NCBI RefSeq assembly: GCF_011694515.1
Contig: NZ_CP050192.1
Coordinates: 587,036-651,035, forward strand
DNA length: 64,000 nt
Direction of reading: 5' to 3'
Source of the DNA: Mycobacterium sp. DL592
Lineage (GTDB): Bacteria; Actinomycetota; Actinomycetes; Mycobacteriales; Mycobacteriaceae
Position numbers and translations under genes: made by a program. Positions 1-9,084 of this stretch are shown here, piece after piece (the first letter of the stretch is position 1; every line of letters starts with the position of its first letter). The notes beneath the pieces are model-generated. The model had not been told where the DNA came from, ran no database searches, and was given only the letters and a program-made list of their open reading frames with translations.

Positions 1-285
1 GACTCCCTGATCCACGCCCGGAGGTGCCGGCGGTTGGCCACCCTGGCCGCCGGGCCCGCCCTGCGGCGGCTGCCCACCGTGCCCGTCCGGACCGCCTTGC
101 CCACCCTGCGGCGGCGCAGGCACACCGTTGTCGATCATGCACTGGATGAAGGGATCACCGGCACCGCCCGCTCCACCGGGACCGGCGGGCGCGGCGTCGC
201 TCGGGGCCGAGCAGCCCACCACACCGCCGATCAGAGCCGCCCCGAGAACGGCCATGGCCGTGGCGTGTAGCGGTCGCAGAGTCAT
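1..285 (-). CDS. Gly/Pro-rich lipoprotein, 3' part outside the window
   Basis: Reading leftwards from an ATG at 285-283, the frame stays open to base 1, so the C-terminus is missing. The first ~25 residues are a signal peptide ending in a lipobox (GGVVGC), so the protein should be lipid-anchored at the outer face of the membrane. The remainder is low-complexity Gly/Pro/Gln repeats (GGQGG, PPQGG) after a short FIQCMIDNGVPAP segment. AAGGAGAG lies just upstream of the ATG and decides the start; another ATG five bases upstream hits a stop at once. No enzymatic domain is visible in the part seen. The function is unknown. Confidence 0.75.
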   Translation of the reverse strand, partial: MTLRPLHATAMAVLGAALIGGVVGCSAPSDAAPAGPGGAGGAGDPFIQCMIDNGVPAPPQGGQGGPDGHGGQPPQGGPGGQGGQPPAPPGVDQGV

Positions 286-439
286 GTCATCTCTCCTTGC
301 TTGCGGGAACGAACTCCGCCGACCGTATGGCTGCCGTCTGGGCAGCGATTAGCACCGCGCTATGGCACTGCTATGAGGCCGCACCACCTCCCTGCAACCA
401 CGATGACCGGATTGGTGGCGCCGCGGCCCGCTGTGCGCG

Positions 440-1306
440 ATGATGCCGCGCATGCGTAAAGGCTTGGTCATGTTCACCGTCGCGGCGTCGACGGCACTGC
501 TGGCGTTGGCGGGTTGTGCCCCGGCCGACGATAAATCGACGACGGCGACCGGCGCCGAGAAGTGCGACAAGGGTGCATTGGCCACCCTCAAATCCGGCGT
601 GCTGACGTTCGGCACCGACCAACCCGCCTACCCGCCGTGGTTCGTCGACGACGACCCGTCCAACGGCAAGGGGTTCGAGTCCGCGGTCGCCTATGCGGTG
701 GCGGGCAAGCTCGGCTACGACACCAAGAACGTGCAATGGGTGCGGGTCCCGTTCAACGCCGCGATCGCGCCCGGCCCGAAGACCTTCGACGCCAACCTCA
801 ACGAATTCTCCATCACCGAGGAACGTAAGAACGCCGTCGACTTCTCCGCACCGTACTTCGACGTCACCCAGGCCGTCGTCACCATCAAGTCGTCGCCGGC
901 GGCCAAGGTCACCACGCTGGACGGTCTGCGCGACCTGCGGCTGGGCGCCCAGGTCGGCACCACGAGTTACAACGCGGCCAAGGCGCTGAACACCAAGGCC
1001 CCGATCGCCGTCTACAACAACAACGACGACGCCAAAGCGGCGTTGACGAACGGCCAGATCGATGCGCTGGTACTCGACTTGCCGACCGCGTTCGAGGTGC
1101 AAAGCGAGCTGACCGACGGCTCCATCGTTGGCCAATTGCCCTCGGGGACAGACAAACCCGAACAGTTCGGGATCGTCTTGGACAAGGGCAGCAAGCTGAC
1201 CGCGTGTGTCTCAGGCGCGGTCGAGGCCCTGCGGGGCGACGGGACGCTGGCCAAACTGCAACAGCAGTGGCTGGCCGAAGCCGGCAGCGCGCCGGTACTG
1301 AAGTGA
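440..1306 (+). CDS. Amino acid ABC transporter substrate-binding lipoprotein
   Basis: This 288-residue family 3 extracellular solute-binding protein should capture a polar amino acid outside the membrane and deliver it to the permease encoded next. A signal peptide with lipobox LALAGC puts the lipidated cysteine near residue 26. The mature part has the two-lobe fold signature, including TFGTDQPAYPPWF and the EFSITEERKNAVDFSAPYFD region typical of the family. Its stop overlaps the GTG start of the permease (GTGA), so the three genes 440-2873 form one operon. The start could be the ATG at 440 or the one at 452 (MRKGLV); no convincing ribosome binding site separates them. The exact substrate is not readable. 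Confidence 0.88.
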   Translation: MMPRMRKGLVMFTVAASTALLALAGCAPADDKSTTATGAEKCDKGALATLKSGVLTFGTDQPAYPPWFVDDDPSNGKGFESAVAYAVAGKLGYDTKNVQWVRVPFNAAIAPGPKTFDANLNEFSITEERKNAVDFSAPYFDVTQAVVTIKSSPAAKVTTLDGLRDLRLGAQVGTTSYNAAKALNTKAPIAVYNNNDDAKAALTNGQIDALVLDLPTAFEVQSELTDGSIVGQLPSGTDKPEQFGIVLDKGSKLTACVSGAVEALRGDGTLAKLQQQWLAEAGSAPVLK

Positions 1307-2130
1307 CCATCCTGGCCGTCGAGCGCCAGGCGTATCGGCGGTCGAGGGCACGACGGTCCACGCTGGTCGCCCTGGTCTCCACCGTGGTGTTCGCCACGGT
1401 GGCCGCATTCGCCGCCATGTCCTCGCCGGGCTGGCCGCGGGTGCGGGAGTCCTTCTTCAACTTCCGGGTGGGCTGGGACAGCCTGCCCGCCGTGCTCGAC
1501 GGTCTGTGGCTCAACGTCCGCGTGCTGGTGGTGTGCCAGATCCTGATCCTGGCCTTCGGGCTGGGCCTGGCGGCGGTGCGCACCCTGCGCGGGCCGGTGT
1601 GGTTCCCGGTGCGCGCACTGGCCACCGGCTACGTCGACCTGTTCCGGGGACTGCCCCTGATCATCTGCCTCTATCTCGTCGGGTTCGGACTTCCCGGTCT
1701 GCGACTGGCCGGAATACCCAACAACCCGGTGTTGCTGGGCGGTCTGGCGCTCGTTTTGGTGTACTCCGCCTATGTCGCCGAAGTGTTCCGCGCCGGCATC
1801 GAGTCGGTCCACCCGTCGCAGCTGGCGGCCGCCAGATCGTTGGGCCTGAACTATCGCAAGACGATGCGCCTGGTGGTCCTGCCTCAGGCGGCGCGGCGGG
1901 TCACTCCGGCCCTGCTCAACGATTTCGTTGCGCTGCAAAAGGATTGCGGCCTCATCTCGGTGCTGGGCGCGGTCGATGCGGTCCGTGCCGCGCAGATCCA
2001 GGTGGCCACGAGTTACAACTTCACGCCGTATGTGGTGGCCGGATTGCTCTTCGTCGCCCTGGCGGTACCGTCGGCCAGGCTGGCCGACTGGGCGTCGCGG
2101 CGTGCCGCCACCCGCCAGGGCGCGCTGTGA
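1303..2130 (+). CDS. Amino acid ABC transporter permease
   Basis: This 275-residue inner-membrane permease belongs to the His/Glu/Gln/Arg/opine transporter type. Several hydrophobic helices are visible, the first at about residues 17-40. The EAA-type cytoplasmic loop that docks onto the ATPase is ARSLGLNYRKTMRLVVLPQA. The GTG start at 1303 overlaps the stop of the binding protein and is preferred over an upstream in-frame ATG at 1204, which would lie deep inside that gene. The 3' end overlaps the ATPase start by four bases, so translation of all three is probably coupled. Only one permease is present, implying a homodimeric channel. Confidence 0.9.
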   Translation: MTILAVERQAYRRSRARRSTLVALVSTVVFATVAAFAAMSSPGWPRVRESFFNFRVGWDSLPAVLDGLWLNVRVLVVCQILILAFGLGLAAVRTLRGPVWFPVRALATGYVDLFRGLPLIICLYLVGFGLPGLRLAGIPNNPVLLGGLALVLVYSAYVAEVFRAGIESVHPSQLAAARSLGLNYRKTMRLVVLPQAARRVTPALLNDFVALQKDCGLISVLGAVDAVRAAQIQVATSYNFTPYVVAGLLFVALAVPSARLADWASRRAATRQGAL

Positions 2131-2873
2131 CCGAGGTCTTGTCGGTTCGGGGCCTGGTCAAGAGCTACGGCGATCGCAACGTCCTCGACGGCGTCGATCT
2201 CGACGTCGCCGAGCACCAGGTGGTGGTCCTCATCGGCGCGTCGGGATCGGGTAAGTCGACGCTGTTGCGATGCGTGGATCTGCTCGAAGACATCGACGAG
2301 GGCCAGATCTTCCTCGACGGGCGCGACATCAGTGACCCGCGCGTCGACGCCGACGCCGCCCGCCGGCCCATCGGCATGGTGTTCCAGTCGTTCAACCTGT
2401 TCCCGCACATGAAGGTGCTCGACAACGTCACGCTGGCGCCCCGGGTCGTGCACGGACGTGATCGGCGGGAAGCGCAGGAGCGCGGACGCGAACTGCTCGC
2501 CCGGGTTGGCTTGGCGGACAAGGCCGACGCCTACCCGGACAAGCTGTCCGGCGGCCAGCAGCAGCGGGTGGCGATCGCGCGCGCACTGGCCTACGACCCC
2601 CGGCTGCTCCTCCTCGACGAGATCACCAGTGCCCTGGATCCCGAACTCGTCGGCGAGGTGCTCGATCTGGTAGGGGAACTGGCTACCTCCGGGCGCACCA
2701 TCGTCATGGCCACCCACGAGATGGGGTTCGCGCGGCAGGTGGCCCACACCGTATGCTTCCTCGACGGCGGCAAGATCATCGAATCTGGTTCTGCTGAACA
2801 GGTTTTGACCAACCCGCAGCAGGAACGGACCCAGCAGTTCCTACGCCGGGTCACCAGTATCCGCGGCGATTAG
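2127..2873 (+). CDS. Amino acid ABC transporter ATP-binding protein
   Basis: This cytoplasmic ATPase (248 residues) powers the importer encoded at 440-2130. Walker A is GASGSGKST at about residues 37-45, the signature is LSGGQQQR, Walker B is LLLLDEITSALDPE, and the switch histidine lies in ATHEMGFA. The Walker B aspartate-glutamate pair is followed by ITSALD rather than the usual PTSALD. The GTG start at 2127 follows the GTGA overlap with the permease. The 3' end overlaps the convergent lipoprotein gene by four bases, leaving no room for a separate terminator. It closely resembles GlnQ/HisP-type ATPases. Confidence 0.92.
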   Translation: MTEVLSVRGLVKSYGDRNVLDGVDLDVAEHQVVVLIGASGSGKSTLLRCVDLLEDIDEGQIFLDGRDISDPRVDADAARRPIGMVFQSFNLFPHMKVLDNVTLAPRVVHGRDRREAQERGRELLARVGLADKADAYPDKLSGGQQQRVAIARALAYDPRLLLLDEITSALDPELVGEVLDLVGELATSGRTIVMATHEMGFARQVAHTVCFLDGGKIIESGSAEQVLTNPQQERTQQFLRRVTSIRGD

Positions 2874-3148
2874 CCCGCCGGGCCGGGGCCCAGCGGCGAG
2901 CACGCCCGCATCGCGTCGTCCCAGGTCTTCTGATCGACGCCCGCGGGCGGTCCGAGTACGACCGAGCCACCGGATTCCGAGACGCCGTGCTGCTGGAGGC
3001 AATGGGCCAGCGATCCGTGTTCGGCCGGTGTGATGGTCGCCTCGGTCGGCGCCGGGCTGATCGGGGTGGGCGGGCCGGACGGGGTCGGGCTCGACGAGCA
3101 CCCCGCGAGCAGCGCAGCGCCCGCCACGACGAGCAGTAGCCGGCGCAT
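2870..3148 (-). CDS. Small lipoprotein of unknown function
   Basis: This 92-residue protein has a short signal peptide and lipobox (LLAGC, Cys17), then a Pro/Ser/Thr-rich linker. A conserved-looking domain follows, with HCLQQHGVSE and QKTWDDAMRACSPLGPG, which is probably small and helical with two cysteines. It should sit on the outer face of the plasma membrane. Its ATG overlaps the stop of the nitrobindin-like gene upstream (TGATG), so the pair is co-transcribed. I do not recognise a family with known function. Confidence 0.75.
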   Translation of the reverse strand: MRRLLLVVAGAALLAGCSSSPTPSGPPTPISPAPTEATITPAEHGSLAHCLQQHGVSESGGSVVLGPPAGVDQKTWDDAMRACSPLGPGPAG

Positions 3149-3795
3149 CAGCCGACGTGCCGCGTGAGTCGTGCGGACAGATGGGGCACCAGTCCGCCGT
3201 CGGCGTCGACCCTTTCCTCCACGTAGGCCAGATCACCGTTCTCGACGATGCCGTAGAGCCGCTTGGCGCCGCCGACCAGAACGCCGGACTTGCTGCGTGC
3301 CAACGCGTCGGTGACCAGCTCCCACGACGCTTGGCTGCGGGGCTGACCGTAGAACAGTTCGACGTACCCGGCCGAGTGGGCCAGCAGCAGTTCGATGGCT
3401 TGCGACTCACCGGGGTCGTCGGGGTCGTCGACGAAGCGCCAGTAGCCGGTCTCGCGCAGGCCGGGGGAGTGGTAGCCGCCGTCGTCATCCAGCCGCCACG
3501 AGCGGGCTTCCCAGTTCAGGTAGTCGCCGCCGTCATGGGAGACGATGATCTGCTGGCCGAACCGGTAGTCGCCCTGGGCGCCGCGGCCCTCGCCCTCGCC
3601 ACGCCACACCCCGACCAGGGGCAGCAGCGCGAGCAGCGCGTCGTTCAGGTTGGCGCCCAGCCGCAGATTAGCGGTATCGGCAGGTACCGGAAGGTCGTCG
3701 AATACCGGAATGTTGCGGCCGGCCGTCTCTCGGGCGCGCTCGGCTGCCGCTGCGACGGCACGATCGCCGCTGCCGGCGATGTCGTCAGAGGTCAC
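3148..3795 (-). CDS. Nitrobindin-like / fatty-acid-binding-protein-fold protein (Rv0813c type)
   Basis: This 215-residue beta-barrel protein belongs to the nitrobindin/DUF1794 family. The family hallmark GxWxGxG appears as GVWRGEGEG at about residues 62-70, followed by alternating strands ([29 protein letters not shown]) typical of the barrel. Family members bind heme or small hydrophobic ligands; from gene order this corresponds to Rv0813c. The start chosen is the GTG at 3795, which overlaps the stop of the micro-ORF upstream (GTGA). An in-frame ATG at 3840 would bury that micro-ORF. Ligand binding cannot be read from the sequence. Confidence 0.82.
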   Translation of the reverse strand: MTSDDIAGSGDRAVAAAAERARETAGRNIPVFDDLPVPADTANLRLGANLNDALLALLPLVGVWRGEGEGRGAQGDYRFGQQIIVSHDGGDYLNWEARSWRLDDDGGYHSPGLRETGYWRFVDDPDDPGESQAIELLLAHSAGYVELFYGQPRSQASWELVTDALARSKSGVLVGGAKRLYGIVENGDLAYVEERVDADGGLVPHLSARLTRHVG

Positions 3796-3890
3796 GACTC
3801 GTCGGTGATCAGTCGGTAGAGCGCGTACAGCGCGAACCACGTGATCAACACGACGTTAGCGACCAGCAGGACTTCGTAGAACAGAACCAC
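3792..3890 (-). CDS. 32-residue single-pass membrane micro-protein
   Basis: From a GTG at 3890-3888 the minus strand encodes 32 residues, starting [14 protein letters not shown] and ending [10 protein letters not shown]. This is a single hydrophobic helix flanked by an acidic N-terminal residue and a mixed-charge C-terminus. The stop TGA (3794-3792) overlaps the GTG start of the nitrobindin-like gene, as expected for a translated, coupled micro-gene. An in-frame stop at 3902-3900 excludes a longer form. No strong ribosome binding site is visible, so it may be read from a short or absent leader. The amino acid composition argues for a real membrane peptide; its function is unknown. Confidence 0.6.
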   Translation of the reverse strand: MVLFYEVLLVANVVLITWFALYALYRLITDES

Positions 3891-3909
3891 GATGGAATTC
3901 TAACCGCGC

Positions 3910-3940
3910 GGGACTCGGGCGGCGTCGCCGCCCGAGTCCC
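3910..3940 (-). terminator. Strong GC-rich hairpin after the sseC/cysA operon
   Basis: A perfect 14-bp inverted repeat (GGGACTCGGGCGGC and its complement) with a 3-base loop lies between the sseC stop at 3967 and the micro-ORF start at 3890. It has no U-tract, as is common in mycobacteria. It should end or stabilise the leftward sulfur operon transcript. Confidence 0.65.
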
Positions 3941-3966
3941 GTCAGCGATATGTCAGCCTGAGTCGC

Positions 3967-4269
3967 TCAGGCGACTTTGATGTCGACTTCGTGGATGCCG
4001 GCGCCGGTCGGGGCGACGGTGACGTCACCGTTGCCCAGCTTCGACAGCGCCCGCACCTTCCAGGTGCCGGGAGCGGCGAAGAACCGGAAGTCACCGGTGG
4101 CCGAGGCGACGACCTCAGCGGTGAACTCGTCGCTGGAGTCCAGCAGACGCACGAACGCGCCACCCACGGTCTGCCCGGTGCCGTCGACGACGCGACCGGT
4201 GATCACCGTCTCCTTCTCCAGGTCGACACCGGCGGGCAGGGTCTGTCCTTGTTTGGGTGCAGAGCACAT
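3967..4269 (-). CDS. sseC: SseC-like DUF1416 protein
   Basis: This 100-residue protein matches the mycobacterial SseC/DUF1416 family, which is always found beside the CysA-type sulfurtransferase. It begins MCSAPKQGQTLPAGVDLEKE and then forms a small beta-sandwich resembling a carboxypeptidase regulatory-like domain (VITGRVVDGTGQTVGGAFVRL, GTWKVRALSKLG). A cysteine at residue 2 is typical of the family. The ATG at 4269 lies two bases after the cysA stop, so the pair is translationally coupled. An in-frame upstream ATG at 4323 is inside cysA and is rejected. The role is thought to concern sulfur transfer, but the mechanism is unknown. Confidence 0.85.
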   Translation of the reverse strand: MCSAPKQGQTLPAGVDLEKETVITGRVVDGTGQTVGGAFVRLLDSSDEFTAEVVASATGDFRFFAAPGTWKVRALSKLGNGDVTVAPTGAGIHEVDIKVA

Positions 4270-4271
4270 GA

Positions 4272-5105
4272 TCAATTTCCCAACTCGATTGGGGCCCCAA
4301 CGAGGGAGCCGTATTCCGTCCAACTGCCGTCGTAATTCTTGACGTTCTTGTGTCCCAACAGTTCCTGCAGCACGAACCAGGTGTGCGACGAGCGCTCACC
4401 GATGCGGCAGTAGGCGATGGTCTCCTTCTCGCCGTCCAGGCCGGCCTCGGCGTAGAGCTTGGCCAGGTCCTCGTCGGACTTGAACGTGCCGTCCTCGTTG
4501 GCGGCCTTGCTCCACGGCACGTTGATGGCGCCGGGGATGTGGCCGGGGCGCTGGCTCTGTTCTTGCGGCAGGTGAGCCGGGGCCAGGATCTTGCCCGAGA
4601 ACTCGTCAGGGGAGCGGACGTCGACGAGGTTCTTCGTGCCGATCGCCGCGATCACTTCCTCACGGAAAGCGCGAATGTTGTTGTCGGGCGCCTTGGCCGA
4701 GTAGCTGGTGGCGGGGCGCTGGACTGCATCGGCCGACAGCGGCCGACCGTCGAGCTCCCACTTCTTGCGTCCGCCGTCGAGCAGCTTGACGTCCTCGTGG
4801 CCGTAGAGCTTGAAGTACCAGTAGGCGTACGCGGCGAACCAGTTGTTGTTGCCACCGTAGAGCACGACGGTGTCGTCATTGGCGATGCCACGATCGCTCA
4901 GCAGCTTCGAAAACTGCTGGGCGTCAACGAAATCGCGCTTGACCGGATCCTGGAGATCCTGCTTCCAGTCCAGCTTGACCGCACCGGCGATATGCCCGGT
5001 GTCGTAGGCGCTGGCGTCTTCGTCGACCTCGACGAAGACGACCTTGGGGGTATCGAGATTGCTCTCGGCCCAGTCGGCGGAGACCAGGACGTCGGAGCGA
5101 GCCAT
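4272..5105 (-). CDS. cysA: Thiosulfate sulfurtransferase (rhodanese), CysA2/CysA3 type
   Basis: This cytoplasmic enzyme has two rhodanese domains and moves sulfane sulfur from thiosulfate to a thiophilic acceptor. It is 277 residues, the usual family length. The first, inactive domain (about 1-125) carries VVLYGGNNNWFAAYAYW. The second carries the active-site loop CRIGERSS with the catalytic Cys near residue 233, preceded by the VDVRSPDEFSG motif. It sits between the DUF4395 gene and sseC in one leftward operon, downstream of the poly-cysteine leader peptide, which would tie its expression to cysteine supply. The ATG at 5105 follows GAAAGGATC, an acceptable ribosome binding site. Confidence 0.93.
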   Translation of the reverse strand: MARSDVLVSADWAESNLDTPKVVFVEVDEDASAYDTGHIAGAVKLDWKQDLQDPVKRDFVDAQQFSKLLSDRGIANDDTVVLYGGNNNWFAAYAYWYFKLYGHEDVKLLDGGRKKWELDGRPLSADAVQRPATSYSAKAPDNNIRAFREEVIAAIGTKNLVDVRSPDEFSGKILAPAHLPQEQSQRPGHIPGAINVPWSKAANEDGTFKSDEDLAKLYAEAGLDGEKETIAYCRIGERSSHTWFVLQELLGHKNVKNYDGSWTEYGSLVGAPIELGN

Positions 5106-5142
5106 GAAGTGGATCCTTTCGGTTCTTTGGTGTCGTGCAGGC

Positions 5143-5610
5143 TTATGCGGGAACGCGGCGCAGTCTGGCCACCAGCGGGTAGAGCTGGCAGCCCAGGCAG
5201 ATGCCGAACGCCGCGTTGAGGAACGCGGCGAAAAGTGCGAAGGCAGTGGCGATCACACCGAGCAGGGGAACCCCGAGGGCGAAGCCGGCGACCCCGGCAA
5301 CGGCGAACACGAGTCCCACGAGTTGGGCGAACTTCAAGGGCGGCACCGGTTCCCGCTCGGTGACCGGACTGAGCCGGGGCGCCACTAGCGTGGCGAAGAT
5401 CCGCCCGTAGGGATGATTACGCGGGCCGCCCACCGCTCCGATGGCGAACACGACGGCCTGGAGGCCGAGCAGGATCGCCGCGGCGACGGAGCTTACCGCC
5501 GACACGACGAGTACCGCGATGAGAACGGCGGTGGTCACCCACGCCGCGAACCGGGGGCCGCGGACGTCCACCTGGGCGGGGCCGGTGTTGGTGTTTGTCG
5601 TGGTCGACAT
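5143..5610 (-). CDS. DUF4395 integral membrane protein of the cysA operon
   Basis: This 155-residue membrane protein matches the DUF4395 family. After a Thr/Asn-rich N-terminus come about four hydrophobic segments (roughly 22-45, 47-62, 92-112 and 113-135). A CxxC motif (GICLGC) near residues 137-142 lies just after the last helix, a plausible sulfur- or redox-active site. It is the first structural gene after the cysteine-responsive leader and is followed by cysA and sseC. The start at 5610 is set by CAGGAGTAG a few bases upstream. It may deliver sulfur compounds or shuttle electrons, but this is inference. Confidence 0.82.
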   Translation of the reverse strand: MSTTTNTNTGPAQVDVRGPRFAAWVTTAVLIAVLVVSAVSSVAAAILLGLQAVVFAIGAVGGPRNHPYGRIFATLVAPRLSPVTEREPVPPLKFAQLVGLVFAVAGVAGFALGVPLLGVIATAFALFAAFLNAAFGICLGCQLYPLVARLRRVPA

Positions 5611-5698
5611 GGGTCTACTCCTGTTGCTGGGATGGGCTGGATGGAGACACGCCCAGAAGGGGCCTGCTCCGAGCGGCGACGCGAAAGGGCGCGGCGAC

Positions 5699-5791
5699 TC
5701 AGCAGCTACAACAACAACAGCAACAACCCGCGACGCGGCACAGATCCACTGCGCGGCGCTTGGTGAGCATGAGCTCGAGGCGGGCGGACAC
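5699..5791 (-). CDS. Leaderless poly-cysteine leader peptide (cysteine-responsive attenuator)
   Basis: The minus strand encodes a 30-residue peptide from GTG 5791: an Arg/Leu-rich start, then LTKRRAVDLCRVAG, six consecutive cysteines, Ser, Cys and the stop at 5701-5699. A second in-frame start (ATG 5770) would give 23 residues. The family is known: poly-cysteine leaderless sORFs in M. smegmatis (Ms5788A type) attenuate downstream sulfur operons when cysteinyl-tRNA is plentiful, by controlling access to the next ribosome binding site. Here the next gene is DUF4395-cysA-sseC, the same context. A TANNNT box (TAGCAT) lies seven bases before the GTG, as expected for a leaderless transcript. Confidence 0.85.
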   Translation of the reverse strand: MSARLELMLTKRRAVDLCRVAGCCCCCCSC

Positions 5792-5798
5792 GGCAGTG

Positions 5799-5804
5799 AT
5801 GCTA
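5799..5804 (-). promoter_or_regulatory. -10 box (TAGCAT) for the poly-Cys leader transcript
   Basis: TAGCAT on the minus strand matches the mycobacterial TANNNT consensus. It ends exactly seven bases before GTG 5791, so transcription would start on the start codon itself. It lies between the thiX stop and the leader, giving the sulfur operon a promoter separate from lmeA-thiX. Confidence 0.6.
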
Positions 5805-5820
5805 CCCAATGACACCGGTC

Positions 5821-6243
5821 TTAGGCCAATAGAGGCTCGAGGGCCGACCGCAGGTCAGCCACCTTCGGCACCCCCGATGTGCGGTACCGCTGACGACCCT
5901 CGGCGTCGAAGATGAACGTCGTCGGCAGTGACAGCACCGAAAGCTTGCGTGCGGCAGCCGGGTTGGCGTCCATGTCGATCTCGACGTGAGCTACGTCACG
6001 CATCTCGGCGCTGACCTGGTTGACCACCCGGCGAACCCCGGCGCACGGGCCGCACCACACCGCGCTGAAGTGCACGATGGTAGGCCCGGTGCGCGACAGG
6101 CCCAGGTCGCTGGTGTCGATGTCGTCCGGGTCGGCGCTGTGGCGCAGCACGCCGGAGCGGCGGTTGTGCAGCACGCCTGCGATGGCGGCGACGCCCAGTG
6201 CGGCGGCGATGGCCGCGACCGCGATTACTAGTGAAGAGGTCAT
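5821..6243 (-). CDS. thiX: Membrane-anchored thioredoxin-fold protein ThiX
   Basis: This 140-residue protein has an N-terminal membrane anchor (about residues 4-26) and a thioredoxin domain with the redox motif WCGPC at 63-67. The cis-proline region is LSLPTTFIF. It should reduce or exchange disulfides at the membrane; which side the domain faces cannot be decided from sequence. The ATG at 6243 overlaps the stop of lmeA by four bases (ATGA), so the two are co-transcribed. Its neighbours are the sulfur operon downstream and lmeA upstream, the order seen at Rv0816c-Rv0817c. Confidence 0.88.
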   Translation of the reverse strand: MTSSLVIAVAAIAAALGVAAIAGVLHNRRSGVLRHSADPDDIDTSDLGLSRTGPTIVHFSAVWCGPCAGVRRVVNQVSAEMRDVAHVEIDMDANPAAARKLSVLSLPTTFIFDAEGRQRYRTSGVPKVADLRSALEPLLA

Positions 6244-7043
6244 GGTTGTGTGAACCCGTCGAGGCGGATCGTTACTCCCTCGGTGATGCCTTCGATGATG
6301 ATGTCCGATCCACGGGCGCCTTCGGTAGTGGGGCGAACCCCGAACGGGAGCCTCTGGCCGGGCAGACTGCCGCTGAACGCCGCCAGCACGGCGGCCTTCT
6401 TGTCCTCCGGGACGTCCTGGTCGGCGGTGCCGGGCCCCATCTGCAGGCCCGTCGCGGTAAACACCAACGTGGTCTGCTCGGCGCCGGCGATGGACAGGTC
6501 GACGCTCACGCTGACCGTCTTGTCGAATCCGGCCTTCTTGGGGGTTCCGGTGAACACCAGGCCTTTGTTGCCCGAGATGCCCGACTCGGTGGTGCCGCCG
6601 GTGGCGTCGTTGGTCTCTTTCGACGGCGCCTCCACCATCAGGTCCTTCATGCCGATGAAGCGGCCCATATGGGAGGAGTCGATGATGATCCGGCTCTCCA
6701 GCTTGCCGACCGAGAGATCGGCGTCCGGCCTGATCAGCCAGGAGGCGTCGGTGAGGTCGATGTCATGCATGGTCGCTTCCACGGAAGCCTTGCCCGTGAC
6801 GGCGTGGTCCACCCCGTTGGCCTTGATCTCGATCTCGTCGTAATGGTGCCGCATGGCCTGGCGGATGAACGGGAAACCCAGAATCGCCACCGACGGGTCA
6901 AAGGACAGTCCCGCGACGCTGCGAACGGTCCTGGCCAGCCGATACTCGGCATAGATCGTCGCCCCGAAATCGGCACCGACCGCTCCGACGAGCACCGCCA
7001 GGAGGGCGGTGCCCAGGGCAATCAGCAGCTTCCGCACCTGCAC
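6240..7043 (-). CDS. lmeA: LmeA, phospholipid-binding mannan chain-length control protein
   Basis: This 267-residue DUF2993 protein matches LmeA (MSMEG_5785/Rv0817c), a periplasmic lipid-binding protein needed for lipomannan/lipoarabinomannan mannan elongation. An N-terminal hydrophobic segment (about 5-27) acts as signal anchor. Then comes the family's IYAEYRLARTV region and the repeated strands IEIKANGVDHA and SRIIIDSSHMGRFI typical of tubular lipid-binding folds. It is divergently transcribed from glnR across a 180-base intergenic region holding a perfect palindrome, and overlaps thiX at its 3' end. Assignment rests on gene order plus sequence recall. Confidence 0.85.
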   Translation of the reverse strand: MQVRKLLIALGTALLAVLVGAVGADFGATIYAEYRLARTVRSVAGLSFDPSVAILGFPFIRQAMRHHYDEIEIKANGVDHAVTGKASVEATMHDIDLTDASWLIRPDADLSVGKLESRIIIDSSHMGRFIGMKDLMVEAPSKETNDATGGTTESGISGNKGLVFTGTPKKAGFDKTVSVSVDLSIAGAEQTTLVFTATGLQMGPGTADQDVPEDKKAAVLAAFSGSLPGQRLPFGVRPTTEGARGSDIIIEGITEGVTIRLDGFTQP

Positions 7044-7129
7044 ATTCTGGCCTACCGGTATCAGGTACCCGTCGCTCGAATAGCTCAGATCGGCTAAATG
7101 GCAGGTCGCGGGTTAAAGTTAGTCGACCC

Positions 7130-8933
<1,804 letters not shown>

Positions 8934-8956
8934 TTCCCGGCTGGTCGCAACGCCAC

Positions 8957-8986
8957 GTTCACCAACCTGTTCACCCCGCGTTCATC
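8957..8986 (+). promoter_or_regulatory. PHO box triplet (RegX3-type) upstream of pstS
   Basis: Three direct heptamers, GTTCACC at 8957 and 8969 and GTTCATC at 8980, are spaced 12 and 11 bases apart, the pattern bound by PhoP/RegX3-type regulators in actinobacteria. It lies about 100 bases upstream of pstS and implies induction under phosphate limitation. Confidence 0.75.
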
Positions 8987-9084
8987 TACTCAACGGGTTC
9001 CGTCCACCACCGGCGCATAACTTCCGGGATGACGCGTACGCCCCTGTCCGGGGCGGACCGAGCAACCTCGAGAAAGTGGGATCG

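Noticed and set aside
5595..5915. Plus-strand frame with a poly-Gln run
   Set aside because: The Gln run is the complement of the Cys codons of the leader peptide; it lacks a ribosome binding site and crosses thiX antisense.
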